Below, one piece after another: positions 51,006 through 58,762 of a stretch of 64,000 bases of DNA. Where the stretch lies: the NCBI RefSeq assembly GCF_004348315.1, contig NZ_SMKC01000006.1, forward strand, positions 1 to 64,000. Direction: 5' to 3'. How positions within the stretch are numbered: the stretch's first letter is position 1; the number at the start of each line of letters is the position of its first letter. The DNA is from Streptomyces sp. 8K308. Lineage in GTDB: Bacteria; Actinomycetota; Actinomycetes; Streptomycetales; Streptomycetaceae. Under the pieces are notes generated by a model. That model was given only the letters and a program-made list of their open reading frames with translations. It was not told the origin of the DNA and made no database searches. A program made the translations under genes and the position numbers.

Positions 51006-51587
51006 TCAGTCCGTGGGAGGGGTGGGGGGCCAGTTCCGCAGCAGGGCGTCGAGGGCGTCGAGAATCCGGGACCAGCTCTCCGCCGGGTCCGGCGCGCTGT
51101 GGTCGAATCCGCCGGCGAGCTCCAGGTCGACGTAGCCGTGGAAGACGCTGCCGAGCATCCGGACGGCGTGCGTCTGCTCCGGCTCGGGCACCTCGTAGCC
51201 GCGCAGGATCGCCCGCGTCATCCGCGCGTGCCGGGGCCCGGAGCTGGCGGCGGCCGCCGCCGGGCCGAGCCGGAACCGGGCCGCCGCGTAGCGGCCCGGA
51301 TGCTCCCGGGCGTAGTCCCGGTAGACGTTGGCGAACGCCGCGAGCGCGTCCTTGCCCGACCGCCCGGCCAGCGCCTCGGCGGCCCGGTCGGCGAGCTCCT
51401 CGAGCGCGAGCAGCGCGATCCTGACCCTGAGGTCGTGGGAGCTCCTGACGTGCGAGTACAGGCTGGCGACCTTGACGTCGAACCGCCTGGCCAGCGCCGA
51501 GACGGTCACCTGCTCGAAGCCGACCTCGTCGGCCAGCTCCGCCCCCGCCCGCGCCAACCGCTCGGCGCTGAGCCCCACGCGTGCCAC
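51006..51587 (-). CDS. TetR-family repressor (WHG-domain type)
   Basis: 193 aa. HTH: GAELADEVGFEQVTVSALAR, RFDVKVASLYSHVRSSHDLR. The C-terminal part has the FHGYVDLELAGGF signature of the WHG domain. GTG start. In one operon with the SGNH hydrolase. Candidate operators are the palindromes just upstream at 51618-51652. Confidence 0.88.
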   Translation of the reverse strand: MARVGLSAERLARAGAELADEVGFEQVTVSALARRFDVKVASLYSHVRSSHDLRVRIALLALEELADRAAEALAGRSGKDALAAFANVYRDYAREHPGRYAAARFRLGPAAAAASSGPRHARMTRAILRGYEVPEPEQTHAVRMLGSVFHGYVDLELAGGFDHSAPDPAESWSRILDALDALLRNWPPTPPTD

Positions 51588-51599
51588 GGCTCTCCTTCC

Positions 51600-51652
51600 G
51601 CCTGCCTGCCTGCCTGCCTTAACAGATTAAGCATCTACCTAAAGACTTTAGG
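51600..51652. promoter_or_regulatory. Tetranucleotide repeat and two palindromes upstream of tetR
   Basis: (GCCT)x5 at 51600-51619, then CTTAA-4-TTAAG (51618-51631), then CCTAAAG-A-CTTTAGG (51638-51652). The AT-rich palindromes stand out in GC-rich DNA and probably bind the TetR protein. The GCCT tract can slip and would change promoter or leader spacing. Confidence 0.65.
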
Positions 51653-51811
51653 CAAGCGGCGAAGGAGTCTCGCCCGCTACGGTCCCGGCCGGCGACGCCG
51701 TTCCCAGGCCACTGACCAGGTCGGCCGTGCCGAGCAGCGGCAGCCCGACCGTGACGCACAGGGCGACGGTGGCCTCGCCGCGCCCGGCTCGGCTGGCGGC
51801 CGCGTGTCGGC

Positions 51812-53014
51812 TCAGCGCAGGTTCTCGTTACCGCGTGCGCTCCAGACCGCGAGCGTGGCCGCCAGGGCGCAGGCGCCGCCGAGCCACAGCGCGCCCTGGA
51901 GGGAGAGCGAGTCGACGACGAGGCCGCCGGTCAGCGCGCCGAGGCCGATCGACAGGTTGAAGACCGCCACCCACAGTGCGGAGGCCGCCTCCACGGCGTG
52001 CGGCGCCGCCTTGATCATCCAGGTCTGCAGGCCGACCGACGCCCCGCCGAAGGCCAGGCCCCAGGCGATCAGCAGCGCGACCCCGCCGACCGGTCCCCGG
52101 CCGAGCAGCACGTAGAGCGGCATCGCCGCCGCCAGGGCCACGGCGATGACCAACACGGTCCGGTGCGGGGAACGCGCCAGCGCGGCGCCGGCGACGAAGT
52201 TGCCGACCATGCCGGCCGCGCCGAAGCCGAACAGCAGCGGGCCGACGAGCCGTTCGTCGATCCCTGACAGTTCCTGGAGCGCCGGGCTCACGAAGGTGTA
52301 GGCGGCGAAGTGCCCGGTCACGATGAGGAAGGTCGCGAGGATGCCGACGCGGACGCCCGGGTCGCGGAACTGTTCGGCGAGCAGCCGCGGCCGGACCGGC
52401 CGGGCGGCGGTCAACGACGGCAGCACGGCGAGCAGGGCGAGCAGCGCGACGAGCGCCAGGGCGCTCAGCGTCACGAAGGCGACGCGCCAACCGGTGAACT
52501 CGCCGACCAGGGTGCCGAGCGGGACGCCGAACACGTTCGCGGCGCCCACGCCGCCGAAGACGACCGCGGTGGCCCGTGGCACGTTCGCCGGGGCCACGAG
52601 CCGGACGGCCAGGCCGCTGGCGATGGCCCAGAAGCCGCCGATCGCCACCCCGACCAGCACGCGGGAGGCCACGAGGACGGCGAAGTTCGGCGCCAGGGCC
52701 GAGGCCACGTTGGCGAGGGTCATCAGACCCATGAGCCCGAGCAGCAGGAGCCGCCGGTCCATCCCGCCGACGAGCACTGGGACCAGCGGCGCCGCGACCG
52801 CGGCGACCAGGCTCGGCACGGTCACCATCAGCCCCGCGGTCCCCTCGGATACCGCCAGCGCCGAGCCCACCGAGGTCAGCAGGCCGATCGGCAGTTGTTC
52901 GGCCGTCACCAGCAGGAACGTCCCCAGGGCCACGGCGGCGACCGCCGGCCAGTGGTTCCGCTGTGGGGCCCGCGGGTCGTCCGCCCGGGCGGCGGTCTGT
53001 TCCGTGGTCGTCAC
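51812..53014 (-). CDS. MFS transporter (12-helix, arabinose-efflux type)
   Basis: 400 aa. AAVALGTFLLVTAEQLPIGL, PVLVGGMDRRLLLLGLM, SRVLVGVAIGGFWAIASGLA, GWRVAFVTLSALALVALL are typical of the AraJ/PbuE-like drug-efflux group. GTG 53014 follows GAGGAGGAGGA. Divergent from a TetR gene with paired operators. Between its stop and 51652 lies ~160 bases without a gene. Confidence 0.88.
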   Translation of the reverse strand: MTTTEQTAARADDPRAPQRNHWPAVAAVALGTFLLVTAEQLPIGLLTSVGSALAVSEGTAGLMVTVPSLVAAVAAPLVPVLVGGMDRRLLLLGLMGLMTLANVASALAPNFAVLVASRVLVGVAIGGFWAIASGLAVRLVAPANVPRATAVVFGGVGAANVFGVPLGTLVGEFTGWRVAFVTLSALALVALLALLAVLPSLTAARPVRPRLLAEQFRDPGVRVGILATFLIVTGHFAAYTFVSPALQELSGIDERLVGPLLFGFGAAGMVGNFVAGAALARSPHRTVLVIAVALAAAMPLYVLLGRGPVGGVALLIAWGLAFGGASVGLQTWMIKAAPHAVEAASALWVAVFNLSIGLGALTGGLVVDSLSLQGALWLGGACALAATLAVWSARGNENLR

Positions 53015-53037
53015 GGATCCTCCTCCTCGAATCTTTC

Positions 53038-53096
53038 GGGAGCGACCGCTCCCAAATCAACGCGGAGGGGACCCTAGTACGGGAACGATCGCTCCA
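53038..53096. promoter_or_regulatory. Paired TetR operators
   Basis: GGGAGCGACCGCTCCC (53038-53053, perfect 7+7 palindrome) and GGGAACGATCGCTCCA (53081-53096) match at 13 of 16 positions, centres 43 bases apart. One lies beside each divergent promoter. Confidence 0.75.
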
Positions 53097-53118
53097 CAAG
53101 TCGGCTAGACTCGCCGCC

Positions 53119-53721
53119 ATGGCACGCCCCCGACAGTTCGACGAGCAGGACGTCGTCGCCAGGGCCACCGACCTGTTCTGGCGCCGCGGCTACCACGCCA
53201 CCTCGGTGCGCGACCTGGGCGAGGAGCTCGAGCTCACGCCCAGCAGCATGTACCGGACGTTCAAGGACAAGCACACCCTGTTCCTCCGCGCGCTCGACCA
53301 CTACCGGGCCACCGAGTCCGCCGAGGCCGAGCAGCGCCTCGGCGCCGCCGACCGCCCGGCCCGCCAGGCCCTGCGGGACTGGCTGCTGTGGCTGGTCACC
53401 TGCCCGACCGGCGACGAGCCGGCCCGCGGCTGCCTCGTCGTCAACACGGCCACCGAGCTCGGGACCACCGACGCCCTCGTCCACCAGCGGACCGAGGCCG
53501 CCTTCGAGGTCACCCGAGAGGCGCTGCGATCGCTGCTGACCGAGGGCCGCGCCCAGGGCGAACTCCCCGCCGACCTCGACCTCGACGCCGCCGTGGAGCT
53601 CCTCTTCACCACGGTGCTCGGGCTGCGGGTACGGGAGCGCGCCGGCCACGACCACGCGCGCCTGACCACCGCCGTCGACGCCGCGATCCGAGCCCTGCCC
53701 ACGGCCGCGGGACCCGCCTGA
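53119..53721 (+). CDS. TetR-family repressor
   Basis: 200 aa. HTH: VARATDLFWRRGYHATSVRD, LGEELELTPSSMYRTFKDKH. The C-terminal domain has ARGCLVVNTATELGT, typical of the TetR_C group controlling quinone or electrophile responses; the Cys in GCLVVN could be redox-sensitive. ATG 53119. Divergent from the MFS gene and controlled by the same operators. Confidence 0.88.
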   Translation: MARPRQFDEQDVVARATDLFWRRGYHATSVRDLGEELELTPSSMYRTFKDKHTLFLRALDHYRATESAEAEQRLGAADRPARQALRDWLLWLVTCPTGDEPARGCLVVNTATELGTTDALVHQRTEAAFEVTREALRSLLTEGRAQGELPADLDLDAAVELLFTTVLGLRVRERAGHDHARLTTAVDAAIRALPTAAGPA

Positions 53722-53748
53722 CCACCGGCGCGCACCGGGCGCGCGGGC

Positions 53749-54418
53749 TCAGGTGATCTCGAGGTTGGCCATCATCCCCATGTCCTCGTGTTCCGCGTTG
53801 TGGCAGTGGAAGAGATAGCGGCCGCGGTAGCCGTCGAAGCGGGTGATGATCTCCGCGGACTCGCCCGGCCGCAGCGACACGGTGTCCTTGAGGCCCGCGT
53901 CGTGCGGCAGCGGCGGCCGGCCGCCGCGCGAGAGCACCCGGAAGCCGACCAGGTGCAGGTGGACGGGATGGTGGACGTCGGCGACCAGCCGCCACACCTC
54001 GACGTCGCCGAGCCGGGTGGTGACGTCGGAGCGCGCGGGGTCGAACGGCAGCCCGGCGATGAGCCAGCCGTGGCCGCCGCGCATCCGCCCGGCCCGGAAG
54101 GCGAAGTCCCGCACCCGCGTGGCGTCCGACCGGCGCCACGTCGGCAGGTCCGCGGAGAGGACACGCGGCACGCGGCTGTCGTCGGCCGCGCGGCGTGCGA
54201 CGCGGAAGGCCAGCACGTCGCGGGTGCGCCCGGAGCCGAGCCGGTTGACGATCCTGACGCGGCCGCCCACTGGGACTCGCGCGAAGTCGACGATCACGTC
54301 GTAGCGCTCGGCCGGCGCCATCGGCAGGTGCCGGTGGGTGACCGGCGCCGCCAGCAGCCCCTGGTCGGCGCCGATCTGGACGAGGTCGAGCCGGCGCCCG
54401 TCGTCGAGCGCCCTGCCC
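53749..54418 (-). pseudogene. C-terminal remnant of a multicopper oxidase
   Basis: Homology runs from RALDDGRRLDLVQIGADQG to the stop at 53749: PMAPAERYDVIVDFARVP, then copper ligands HPVHLHLVGFRV and YLFHCHNAEHEDMGMMANL (type 1 and trinuclear site). All N-terminal cupredoxin domains (~250 residues) with their HxH pairs are missing. The frame continues upstream to 54543 but the protein there is unrelated. The break at about 54418 is the edge of an inserted or deleted segment. Confidence 0.8.
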
Positions 54419-54419
54419 C

Positions 54420-54764
54420 ATGTGCTGGGGAGCGATGGTGGTCGCCCGCGTCGGGACAGTCCACGTCGGGTCTGAGGACCCGACCTGGCTGGGCATAGAA
54501 GGGCTGCCGAAGCTGAACTCGGAGGTGTGGCGCCGCTGGCCACGAACCAGCGGGCCGCTGACCGGGCCGCTCGGCCAGTTCGCCGCCATCCTGCCCTGCC
54601 TCAACACCTCCGGATCCCTGGTCCGAGCCATGGAAACCGTCGCACCCGAGCGCGCCCAGCTGGCACGGGCAGCGGCCCTGCGCATCGCGGGATCAAACGA
54701 ACCAGCCGAGACCGCCGAACGAGCCATTGAGCTGCTCTGGGACCTGCTCACCGAGTGTCGCTAG
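54420..54764 (+). CDS. Unrecognised ORF at the break point
   Basis: 114 aa, starting two bases inside the break of the oxidase remnant. Core LPKLNSEVWRRWPRTSGPLT, GQFAAILPCLNTSGSLVRAM, and a helical C-terminus ending AIELLWDLLTECR. Codon use looks coding. No ribosome site. It ends inside the tail of the TnsA-like remnant. It may be a cargo-gene or element fragment. Confidence 0.35.
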   Translation: MCWGAMVVARVGTVHVGSEDPTWLGIEGLPKLNSEVWRRWPRTSGPLTGPLGQFAAILPCLNTSGSLVRAMETVAPERAQLARAAALRIAGSNEPAETAERAIELLWDLLTECR

Positions 54765-55086
54765 TCAACTTCTGGACAACGCGGCCCCGTTGCTGGAGAT
54801 GATCAGGCCGCGGCGGGCGTCGCGCTCGCGCCGCGACCGCGACGACGTCTGGCTCGGAGTCCAGCCGCATCAGATGGTCCCGCTCGACCCATGACTCGTA
54901 GCCCACGAGCGTGGCCCTCCTCACAGCCCAATACCAACCGGGGAAATTCCGCTGCCCGCGATAGGACGGAAACGCCCACACCTGCCCCGCCTCCTCGAAG
55001 CGGGCCGACCACATCACCTCAAGCGGTCCCCGACGCAGCTCACCCCGAATATCGACGTACTCAAGCCAGAAGTCCTCCGCGTCCAC
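54748..55086 (-). pseudogene. Truncated TnsA-like transposase endonuclease subunit
   Basis: GTG 55086 with GAGGGTGG. The first ~80 residues have the pattern of streptomycete TnsA-like heteromeric transposase subunits: WLEYVDIRGELRRGPLEVMW, FPSYRGQRNFPGWYWA, LVGYESWVERDHLMRLDSEP. After VVAVAA the sequence becomes Arg/Pro-rich and unlike the family, and the catalytic core is absent. No tnsB or tnsC is present. Confidence 0.65.
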
Positions 55087-55231
55087 CCACCCTCACTCGC
55101 CGCTGACCAGGTGCGACGACCGTGGACGGCGAGAGCGGCCAGTACGTCGCGTTGATCAAGACAACACCGAAGATGCCCGAAGTCGACTGAGATGTGAGAC
55201 CAGTTGCCTCGCTTTCCCTGCGACAGGTCAA

Positions 55232-55262
55232 AGACTGGCCAGTTCTCTGCTCAGACTGGCCA
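55232..55262. repeat. Spaced direct repeats, possible transposon-end sites
   Basis: AGACTGGCCA at 55232-55241 and 55253-55262, 21 bases (two helical turns) apart, upstream of the TnsA-like start. TnsB-binding sites in Tn7-like ends have this kind of phasing. Alternatively an operator of the XRE gene. Confidence 0.4.
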
Positions 55263-55320
55263 ACGCCTCTGGAAAGTGGCCCACCAGCGTGAACAGTCAC
55301 ACCGCGCCGCGATTACTGTC

Positions 55321-55337
55321 GCAAGCAGGTCGCTTGC
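55321..55337. promoter_or_regulatory. Inverted repeat before XRE regulator
   Basis: GCAAGC-5-GCTTGC, followed by TTGCAATCGTTAGCAA half-sites, ends 31 bases before the XRE start. Likely autoregulatory site and promoter. Confidence 0.55.
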
Positions 55338-55368
55338 AATCGTTAGCAAGGTGCGGCACGCTGGGCGC

Positions 55369-55770
55369 ATGGCCTCACTCGGTGTCGGCAATCTCGGCGA
55401 GTTCCTGCGGGAGCAACGCCGGCAGGCGCGGCTGTCGTTGCGGCAGCTCGCCGAGGCGGCCGGGGTGTCGAACCCGTACCTGAGCCAGATCGAGCGCGGG
55501 CTGCGCAAGCCGAGCGCCGAGATCCTGCAGCAGATCGCCAAGGGGCTGCGGATCTCGGCCGAGACGCTGTACGTCCAGGCCGGCATCCTCGACGAGCGCG
55601 CCGAGGGCGGCGCGGACGGCGAGCGGGCCGCCGGCGGCGGCGTGCCGGAGGCGGTGCGGGCGGATCCCCATCTCACCGAGCAGCAGAAGCAGGCGCTGCT
55701 CCAGATCTACGACTCGTTCCGCCGGGAGCACCAGCAGGAACACACGCAACACAGGGAGAACCCTCGATGA
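55369..55770 (+). CDS. XRE-family helix-turn-helix regulator
   Basis: 133 aa. HTH: LGEFLREQRRQARLSLRQLA, EAAGVSNPYLSQIERGLRKP, SAEILQQIAKGLRISAETLY. The C-terminal part is a helical HLTEQQKQALLQIYDSFRRE tail, common in streptomycete members of this group. No ribosome site; start is chosen by family length. Its stop overlaps the HBHA-like start (ATGA). Confidence 0.88.
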   Translation: MASLGVGNLGEFLREQRRQARLSLRQLAEAAGVSNPYLSQIERGLRKPSAEILQQIAKGLRISAETLYVQAGILDERAEGGADGERAAGGGVPEAVRADPHLTEQQKQALLQIYDSFRREHQQEHTQHRENPR

Positions 55771-56198
55771 CCATCACGGACGACCTCAGGAAGACCCTGA
55801 CCAGCTCCACGCCCGTCTACGTGGCCGCCGGCACCGCCGACCTGGCCGCGCAGAAGCTGCGCGAACTGCCGGCCACCTTCGAGCGGCTGCGTGAGCAGGC
55901 GCCCGAGCGGCTGCCGAAGCTGCGGGAGCAGGCCCAGCAGGTGGCCATGCAGGGCGTGGGCATCGCCCTCGAGTACGCCGTGAAGGCCCGCGAGACCTAC
56001 GACGGCCTCGCCGAACGCGGCCGCTCGGTCGTGGAGCGGCGCCGCGCCGACTCCGGCGAGGAGCCGGTGGTCGTCGTGGAGCGCGCCGAGCCGGAGCCGG
56101 TTCGCGAGCCCGCGCCCGAGGCGGAGGCGGAGGCGCCGAAGCCGCGCAAGACCACGGCCCGCAAGACGACCGTGAAGAAGACGCCCCCGCGGCCCTGA
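55767..56198 (+). CDS. HBHA-like (heparin-binding hemagglutinin-type) protein
   Basis: 143 aa. Long helical N-terminal part (LAAQKLRELPATFERLREQA, PERLPKLREQAQQVAMQG) and a basic Lys/Thr/Ala/Pro tail (KPRKTTARKTTVKKTPPRP). This is the layout of mycobacterial HBHA, though with far fewer Lys-rich repeats. Coupled to the XRE gene. Envelope- or membrane-associated role assumed from the family only. Confidence 0.75.
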   Translation: MTITDDLRKTLTSSTPVYVAAGTADLAAQKLRELPATFERLREQAPERLPKLREQAQQVAMQGVGIALEYAVKARETYDGLAERGRSVVERRRADSGEEPVVVVERAEPEPVREPAPEAEAEAPKPRKTTARKTTVKKTPPRP

Positions 56199-56322
56199 CC
56201 GACAGCCCACGAAGCGGCTGGCCGAGGGCCGGGCCCGCCTGGCCAGCCGCCCAGCGCCCGCCGGCGCGGTCAACGTCATCCAGGCGGAGGCCGGCCAGCG
56301 AGGACGTGACCCCACCCAGGCC

Positions 56323-56354
56323 GGCCGGGCTGGCCCGGCCGGGCCAGCCCGGCC
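56323..56354. terminator. Perfect 14-bp hairpin
   Basis: GGCCGGGCTGGCCC-GGCC-GGGCCAGCCCGGCC. It lies 124 bases after the HBHA-like stop and 80 before the DUF2516 start; most likely a terminator of the XRE operon. Confidence 0.65.
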
Positions 56355-56434
56355 GCGCGCGACCATTACCGGGTGACGGGTCTGGCCAGTACCGTGGATG
56401 TGAACCTCGCGATGACCAATTGGTGGTGGACAGC

Positions 56435-56776
56435 ATGCTCCTGTCAGGCTTCAGCTCTCTGCTCAGCTTCATCTTTCTGGGGCTGCTGCTGCTCAGCATC
56501 TTCGCGCTGGTGCACGCGGCGCTGCAGCGGGAGGACGCCTACCGGGCGGCGGACAAGCAGACCAAGCCGTTCTGGCTCATCATCCTCGGCATCACGGTCG
56601 CCGTGCAGCTGGTCCTCCCCATGATGCTGCTGGTGCTCGCCGGCGCCGTGGCCACCATCGTCTACCTGGTGGACGTGCGGCCGGCGCTCCAGGCGGTCAC
56701 CGGGCGCGGCCGGGGCGGTGGCGGCGGCTGGAGCAGCAGCGACGGACCTTACGGCCCGTACAACGGCAACCGGTGA
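56435..56776 (+). CDS. DUF2516 membrane protein
   Basis: 113 aa. Two helices: FSSLLSFIFLGLLLLSIFAL and FWLIILGITVAVQLVLPMML, which continues into VLAGAVATIVYLVDVRPAL. The intervening QREDAYRAADKQTKPFW is the DUF2516 signature, and the tail is Gly-rich. ATG 56435 with GGTGGA. Conserved near XRE and phosphate genes in streptomycetes; function unknown. Confidence 0.85.
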   Translation: MLLSGFSSLLSFIFLGLLLLSIFALVHAALQREDAYRAADKQTKPFWLIILGITVAVQLVLPMMLLVLAGAVATIVYLVDVRPALQAVTGRGRGGGGGWSSSDGPYGPYNGNR

Positions 56777-56868
56777 CAGACCACCCCGCACCCCCACACA
56801 TGGCCCTGGCTGGATTCTGCCTCTAGCATCGGCGGGGACACCCGCCGATGAACGCCAGAGGAACCGTA

Positions 56869-57489
56869 GTGCGATTTCGCCTGACCCCGAGGGAGACCAG
56901 CTTCTACGAACTGTTCGCCACGGCCGCCGACAACGTTCTCAGCGGCTCGAAGCTGCTCATGGAGCTCCTGGGGTCCGACGCCACCACGCGCGTCGAGATC
57001 GCCGAACGGATGCGTGCCGCCGAGCACGCCGGCGACGACGCGACGCACGCCATCTTCCACCGGCTGAACTCCTCGTTCATCACCCCCTTCGACCGTGAGG
57101 ACATCTACCGGCTCGCCTCCACCCTCGACGACATCATGGACTTCATGGAGGAGGCCGTCGACCTGGTCGTCCTCTACGAGATCGACGAGCTGCCCAAGGG
57201 TGTCGAGCAGCAGATAGAGGTGCTCGGCCGGGCCGCCGAGCTCACCGCCGAGGCCATGCCCAGGCTGCGCACCATGGAGCAGCTCAGCGAGTACTGGATC
57301 GAGGTCAACCGGCTCGAGAACCAGGCCGACCGGATCCACCGCAAACTGCTCGCCCACCTCTTCAACGGCTCGTACGAGGCCATAGAGGTGATGAAGCTCA
57401 AGCAGGTCGTGGACGTGCTGGAGGAGGCGGCCGACGCGTTCGAGGCCGTCGCCAACACGGTGGAGACCATCGTGGTCAAGGAGTCCTGA
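56869..57489 (+). CDS. DUF47 PhoU-like phosphate transport regulator
   Basis: 206 aa, all helical. VRFRLTPRETSFYELFATAA, NSSFITPFDREDIYRLASTL, DIMDFMEEAVDLVVLYEI and WIEVNRLENQADRIHRKLL carry the conserved E/D residues that bind metal ions in PhoU folds. GTG 56869 with AGAGGA is preferred over ATG 56848. Paired with the Pit transporter 8 bases downstream, the usual arrangement. Confidence 0.9.
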   Translation: MRFRLTPRETSFYELFATAADNVLSGSKLLMELLGSDATTRVEIAERMRAAEHAGDDATHAIFHRLNSSFITPFDREDIYRLASTLDDIMDFMEEAVDLVVLYEIDELPKGVEQQIEVLGRAAELTAEAMPRLRTMEQLSEYWIEVNRLENQADRIHRKLLAHLFNGSYEAIEVMKLKQVVDVLEEAADAFEAVANTVETIVVKES

Positions 57490-57496
57490 GCCCACC

Positions 57497-58492
57497 GTGG
57501 ACACGCTCGGCCTGATAGCCGTCGTCGGCACGGCGCTCTTCTTCACCTACACCAACGGCTTCCACGACTCTGCGAACGCCATCGCCACCTCCATCTCGAC
57601 CCGGGCCCTGACCCCCCGGGTGGCGCTCGGCATGGCCGCGCTGATGAACCTGGCCGGCGCCTTCCTCGGCAGCGGCGTGGCCGAGACCGTCAGCGAGGGC
57701 ATCATCGAGACGCCGAGCGGCGACAACGGGATGGCCATCCTGTTCGCCGCGCTGCTCGGGGCGATCGTCTGGAACATGGTGTCCTGGTACTTCGGGCTGC
57801 CGTCCTCCTCCTCGAACGCGCTGTTCGGCGGCATGATCGGCGCCGCGCTCGCCGCCACCTCGGCCGTGCACTGGGACGGGGTGCTCACCAAGATCGTCAT
57901 CCCGATGTTCGTCTCGCCGCTGATCGGCCTGGTGCTCGGCTACCTGGTGATGGTCGGCATCCTCTGGATGTTCCGGCGGGCCAACCCCCACCGCGCGCAG
58001 CGCGGCTTCCGCATGGCGCAGACGGTCTCGGCGGCCGGCATGGCGCTCGGCCACGGCCTGCAGGACGCGCAGAAGGCGATGGGCGTGGTGGTGCTCGCGC
58101 TGGTCATCGCGGACGTGCAGGACGAGTCGGACGGCATCCCGGCGTGGGTCAAGCTGGCCTGCGCCGGCATGCTGTCGCTCGGCACCTACGCCGGCGGCTG
58201 GCGGATCATGCGCACGCTCGGCCGTGGCATCATCGAGCTCGACCCGCCGCGCGGCTTCGCCGCCGAGACGACGGCGGCCTCGGTGCTCTACTCCGCCTCC
58301 TACGTCTTCAACGCGCCCATCTCGACGACCCAGGTGATCACCTCGGCGATCACGGGCGTGGGCGCCACCCAGCGGATCAGCGCGGTCCGGTGGCGGGTGG
58401 CGCAGAACATCGTGGCCGGCTGGTTCATCACGATGCCGGCGGCCGGCGCCGTGGCCGCGGCGACCTACGCGGTGATCCACGTTCTGGTCTGA
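57497..58492 (+). CDS. pitA: Pit-family low-affinity phosphate transporter
   Basis: 331 aa. Two PHO4 signatures: FTYTNGFHDSANAIATSIST and the C-terminal YVFNAPISTTQVITSAITGV. GLPSSSSNALFGGMIGA is the first repeat's partner. Metal-phosphate:proton symporter in the membrane. GTG 57497 coupled to the DUF47 gene. Confidence 0.92.
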   Translation: MDTLGLIAVVGTALFFTYTNGFHDSANAIATSISTRALTPRVALGMAALMNLAGAFLGSGVAETVSEGIIETPSGDNGMAILFAALLGAIVWNMVSWYFGLPSSSSNALFGGMIGAALAATSAVHWDGVLTKIVIPMFVSPLIGLVLGYLVMVGILWMFRRANPHRAQRGFRMAQTVSAAGMALGHGLQDAQKAMGVVVLALVIADVQDESDGIPAWVKLACAGMLSLGTYAGGWRIMRTLGRGIIELDPPRGFAAETTAASVLYSASYVFNAPISTTQVITSAITGVGATQRISAVRWRVAQNIVAGWFITMPAAGAVAAATYAVIHVLV

Positions 58493-58762
58493 CCCCTGAC
58501 GGGGCACGGCCCCGAAGGCACTCCGGTGCCACGACCGGCCCGGACACGCGGTCACCCGCACGGCGAGGCACCGGGCCGGCGAAGGCCGGCCGTCCCGTGC
58601 CGGCGCCGCCAGGCGCCCGGCCGGCTCGGCCAGCACCAGCCCGCCCGCACACCAAATCCTCACGTGTTCCACACAGGCGACGACGCAGCGCGATGGCCCC
58701 CTCAGCGCCTCTTATCTCTTGGGGCCACTCAGAGCCCCGCACTCATCTAGCTAGGGGGCCAG
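58493..58762. other. Intergenic region upstream of the subtilase
   Basis: This 270-base gap holds several GC hairpins near the pit end (GGCAC-3-GTGCC at about 58519) and then an AT-richer stretch (58685-58762) that presumably contains the subtilase promoter, ending in a CTAGCTAGGGGG ribosome site. No gene seen. Confidence 0.35.

Noticed and set aside
51653-51811. Minus-strand open frame after the MFS stop, with a hydrophobic string (VALCVTVGLPLLGTADLVSG).
   Set aside because: It has no start codon and directly continues from the transporter's 3' end. It could be a remnant of another gene, but nothing recognisable supports this.
56777-56868. PHO boxes (repeated GTTCACC) upstream of the DUF47/pit operon.
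   Set aside because: No pair of 11-base direct repeats resembling the PhoP consensus was found in this gap.
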